Source of the DNA: Chitinophaga pinensis
Lineage (GTDB): Bacteria > Bacteroidota > Bacteroidia > Flavobacteriales_D > Crocinitomicaceae
Assembly: GCA_945861175.1 (NCBI GenBank)
Contig: CAMATR010000092.1
Span: 1 to 6,951, forward strand
Direction of reading: 5' to 3'
Length of the DNA stretch: 6,951 nucleotides
The position numbers and the translations under genes were made by a program. The notes under the pieces are model-generated. The model saw nothing but the letters and a program-made list of their open reading frames with translations, did not search any database and had not been told where the DNA came from. Position 1 is the stretch's first letter, and every line of letters begins with the position of its first letter. Shown one piece after another: positions 6,451 to 6,951 of the stretch.

Positions 6451-6951
6451 ATGGCACTAAAACAATACTTAGTTCAAAAACTTGAGCAGCGGCTCTCTCC
6501 TCAACAAATTCAGTTGATGAAATTGTTGCAGGTGCCTACCATGGAGTTAGATCAGCGCATCAAGCAAGAAATTGAGGAAAATCCCGCCTTGGAGGAAGGT
6601 GCCGATAAGGATGAAGATGACTATGGTAACGAGGAGGATGATTATGAGGATGACTATGACAATGATTCCTCTGAATTTGATATTTCGGAATACATAGATG
6701 AAGACGGCTCTGATTATAAAACCAAAGCTAATAACAACAGCAAAGACGAAGAAGAACGTGTCGTACCGCTTTCTGGAGAGCAAACTTTTCAAGAAATGTT
6801 GGCACAACAGCTTCATTTGCTTTATTTGGATGACCAACAATTCATGATTGCGGATACAATCATTGGGAATTTAGATGAATCGGGATACCTTAATAGAGAA
6901 ATTGAAGCATTGGTCGATGATCTTGCTTTCTCAGCAAATATTATCGTCACT
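6451..6951 (+). CDS. rpoN: RNA polymerase sigma-54 factor, N-terminal part, 3' end outside window
   Basis: Sigma-54 directs RNA polymerase to -24/-12 promoters that need an AAA+ activator. The frame is open from ATG 6451 to the last base, giving 167 residues of a protein usually near 480. Region I is clear at 1-50: a glutamine- and leucine-rich segment QRLSPQQIQLMKLLQVPTME, then IKQEIEENPALEEG, the standard activator-interacting pattern. Region II (about 51-105) is a very acidic linker: 12 of the 17 residues at 54-70 are Asp or Glu, interspersed with tyrosines. The start of the core-binding region follows (FQEMLAQQLHLLYLD at 113-127, then TIIGNLDESGYLNREIEALV at 136-155). The DNA-binding helix-turn-helix and RpoN box lie beyond the edge. 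The gene follows asnS by 49 bases. A 97-codon open frame on the opposite strand across the acidic segment is a shadow of its repetitive codons. Confidence 0.95.
   Translation, partial: MALKQYLVQKLEQRLSPQQIQLMKLLQVPTMELDQRIKQEIEENPALEEGADKDEDDYGNEEDDYEDDYDNDSSEFDISEYIDEDGSDYKTKANNNSKDEEERVVPLSGEQTFQEMLAQQLHLLYLDDQQFMIADTIIGNLDESGYLNREIEALVDDLAFSANIIVT

Noticed and set aside
1..6951. CRISPR array, insertion sequence, phage, toxin-antitoxin or defence system
   Set aside because: No direct-repeat arrays, transposase motifs, integrase motifs or att-like duplications next to the tRNA were seen on reading both strands.

Overview
The window looks like ordinary chromosomal DNA from an AT-rich member of the Bacteroidetes, probably a Flavobacteriales-type organism. 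Four things point there. Boxes matching the Bacteroidetes housekeeping -7 element TAnnTTTG sit just upstream of most genes. Clear Shine-Dalgarno sequences are missing. The protein variants look Bacteroidetes-like (DDLALPFG in Pth, the DFFGK insert in AsnRS, a long acidic linker in sigma-54). The order pth-asnS-rpoN fits that phylum. The genus cannot be fixed from the sequence alone.

Left part (1-874): the window opens inside a cytoplasmic type I L-asparaginase gene, of which about the last 60% is present. A minus-strand serine tRNA (anticodon GGA) follows, with its own intrinsic terminator between it and the asparaginase gene. An 83-bp spacer, shared divergently, separates the tRNA from the next gene.

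Middle (875-4309): a YqhD-type NADPH-dependent aldehyde reductase/iron-type alcohol dehydrogenase is joined by a one-base TAATG overlap to a 338-residue protein of unknown function that looks like two tandem GNAT-like halves. Convergent to this pair, on the minus strand, is a zinc-free medium-chain (quinone oxidoreductase-like) NAD(P)H oxidoreductase. The 175-bp spacer after it holds a terminator-like stem-loop on the plus strand that has no obvious plus-strand gene directly in front of it.

Right part (4310-6951): three core genes run in series on the plus strand: peptidyl-tRNA hydrolase (pth), asparaginyl-tRNA synthetase (asnS) and the start of rpoN (sigma-54), which runs off the right edge. 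The gaps before each contain a TAnnTTTG-like box, so each could be transcribed separately.

No CRISPR array, insertion sequence, phage gene, toxin-antitoxin pair or defence system was seen. The content is mainly translation (tRNA-Ser, Pth, AsnRS), transcription (RpoN) and redox or small-molecule metabolism. The least understood item is the GNAT-like protein coupled to the aldehyde reductase.
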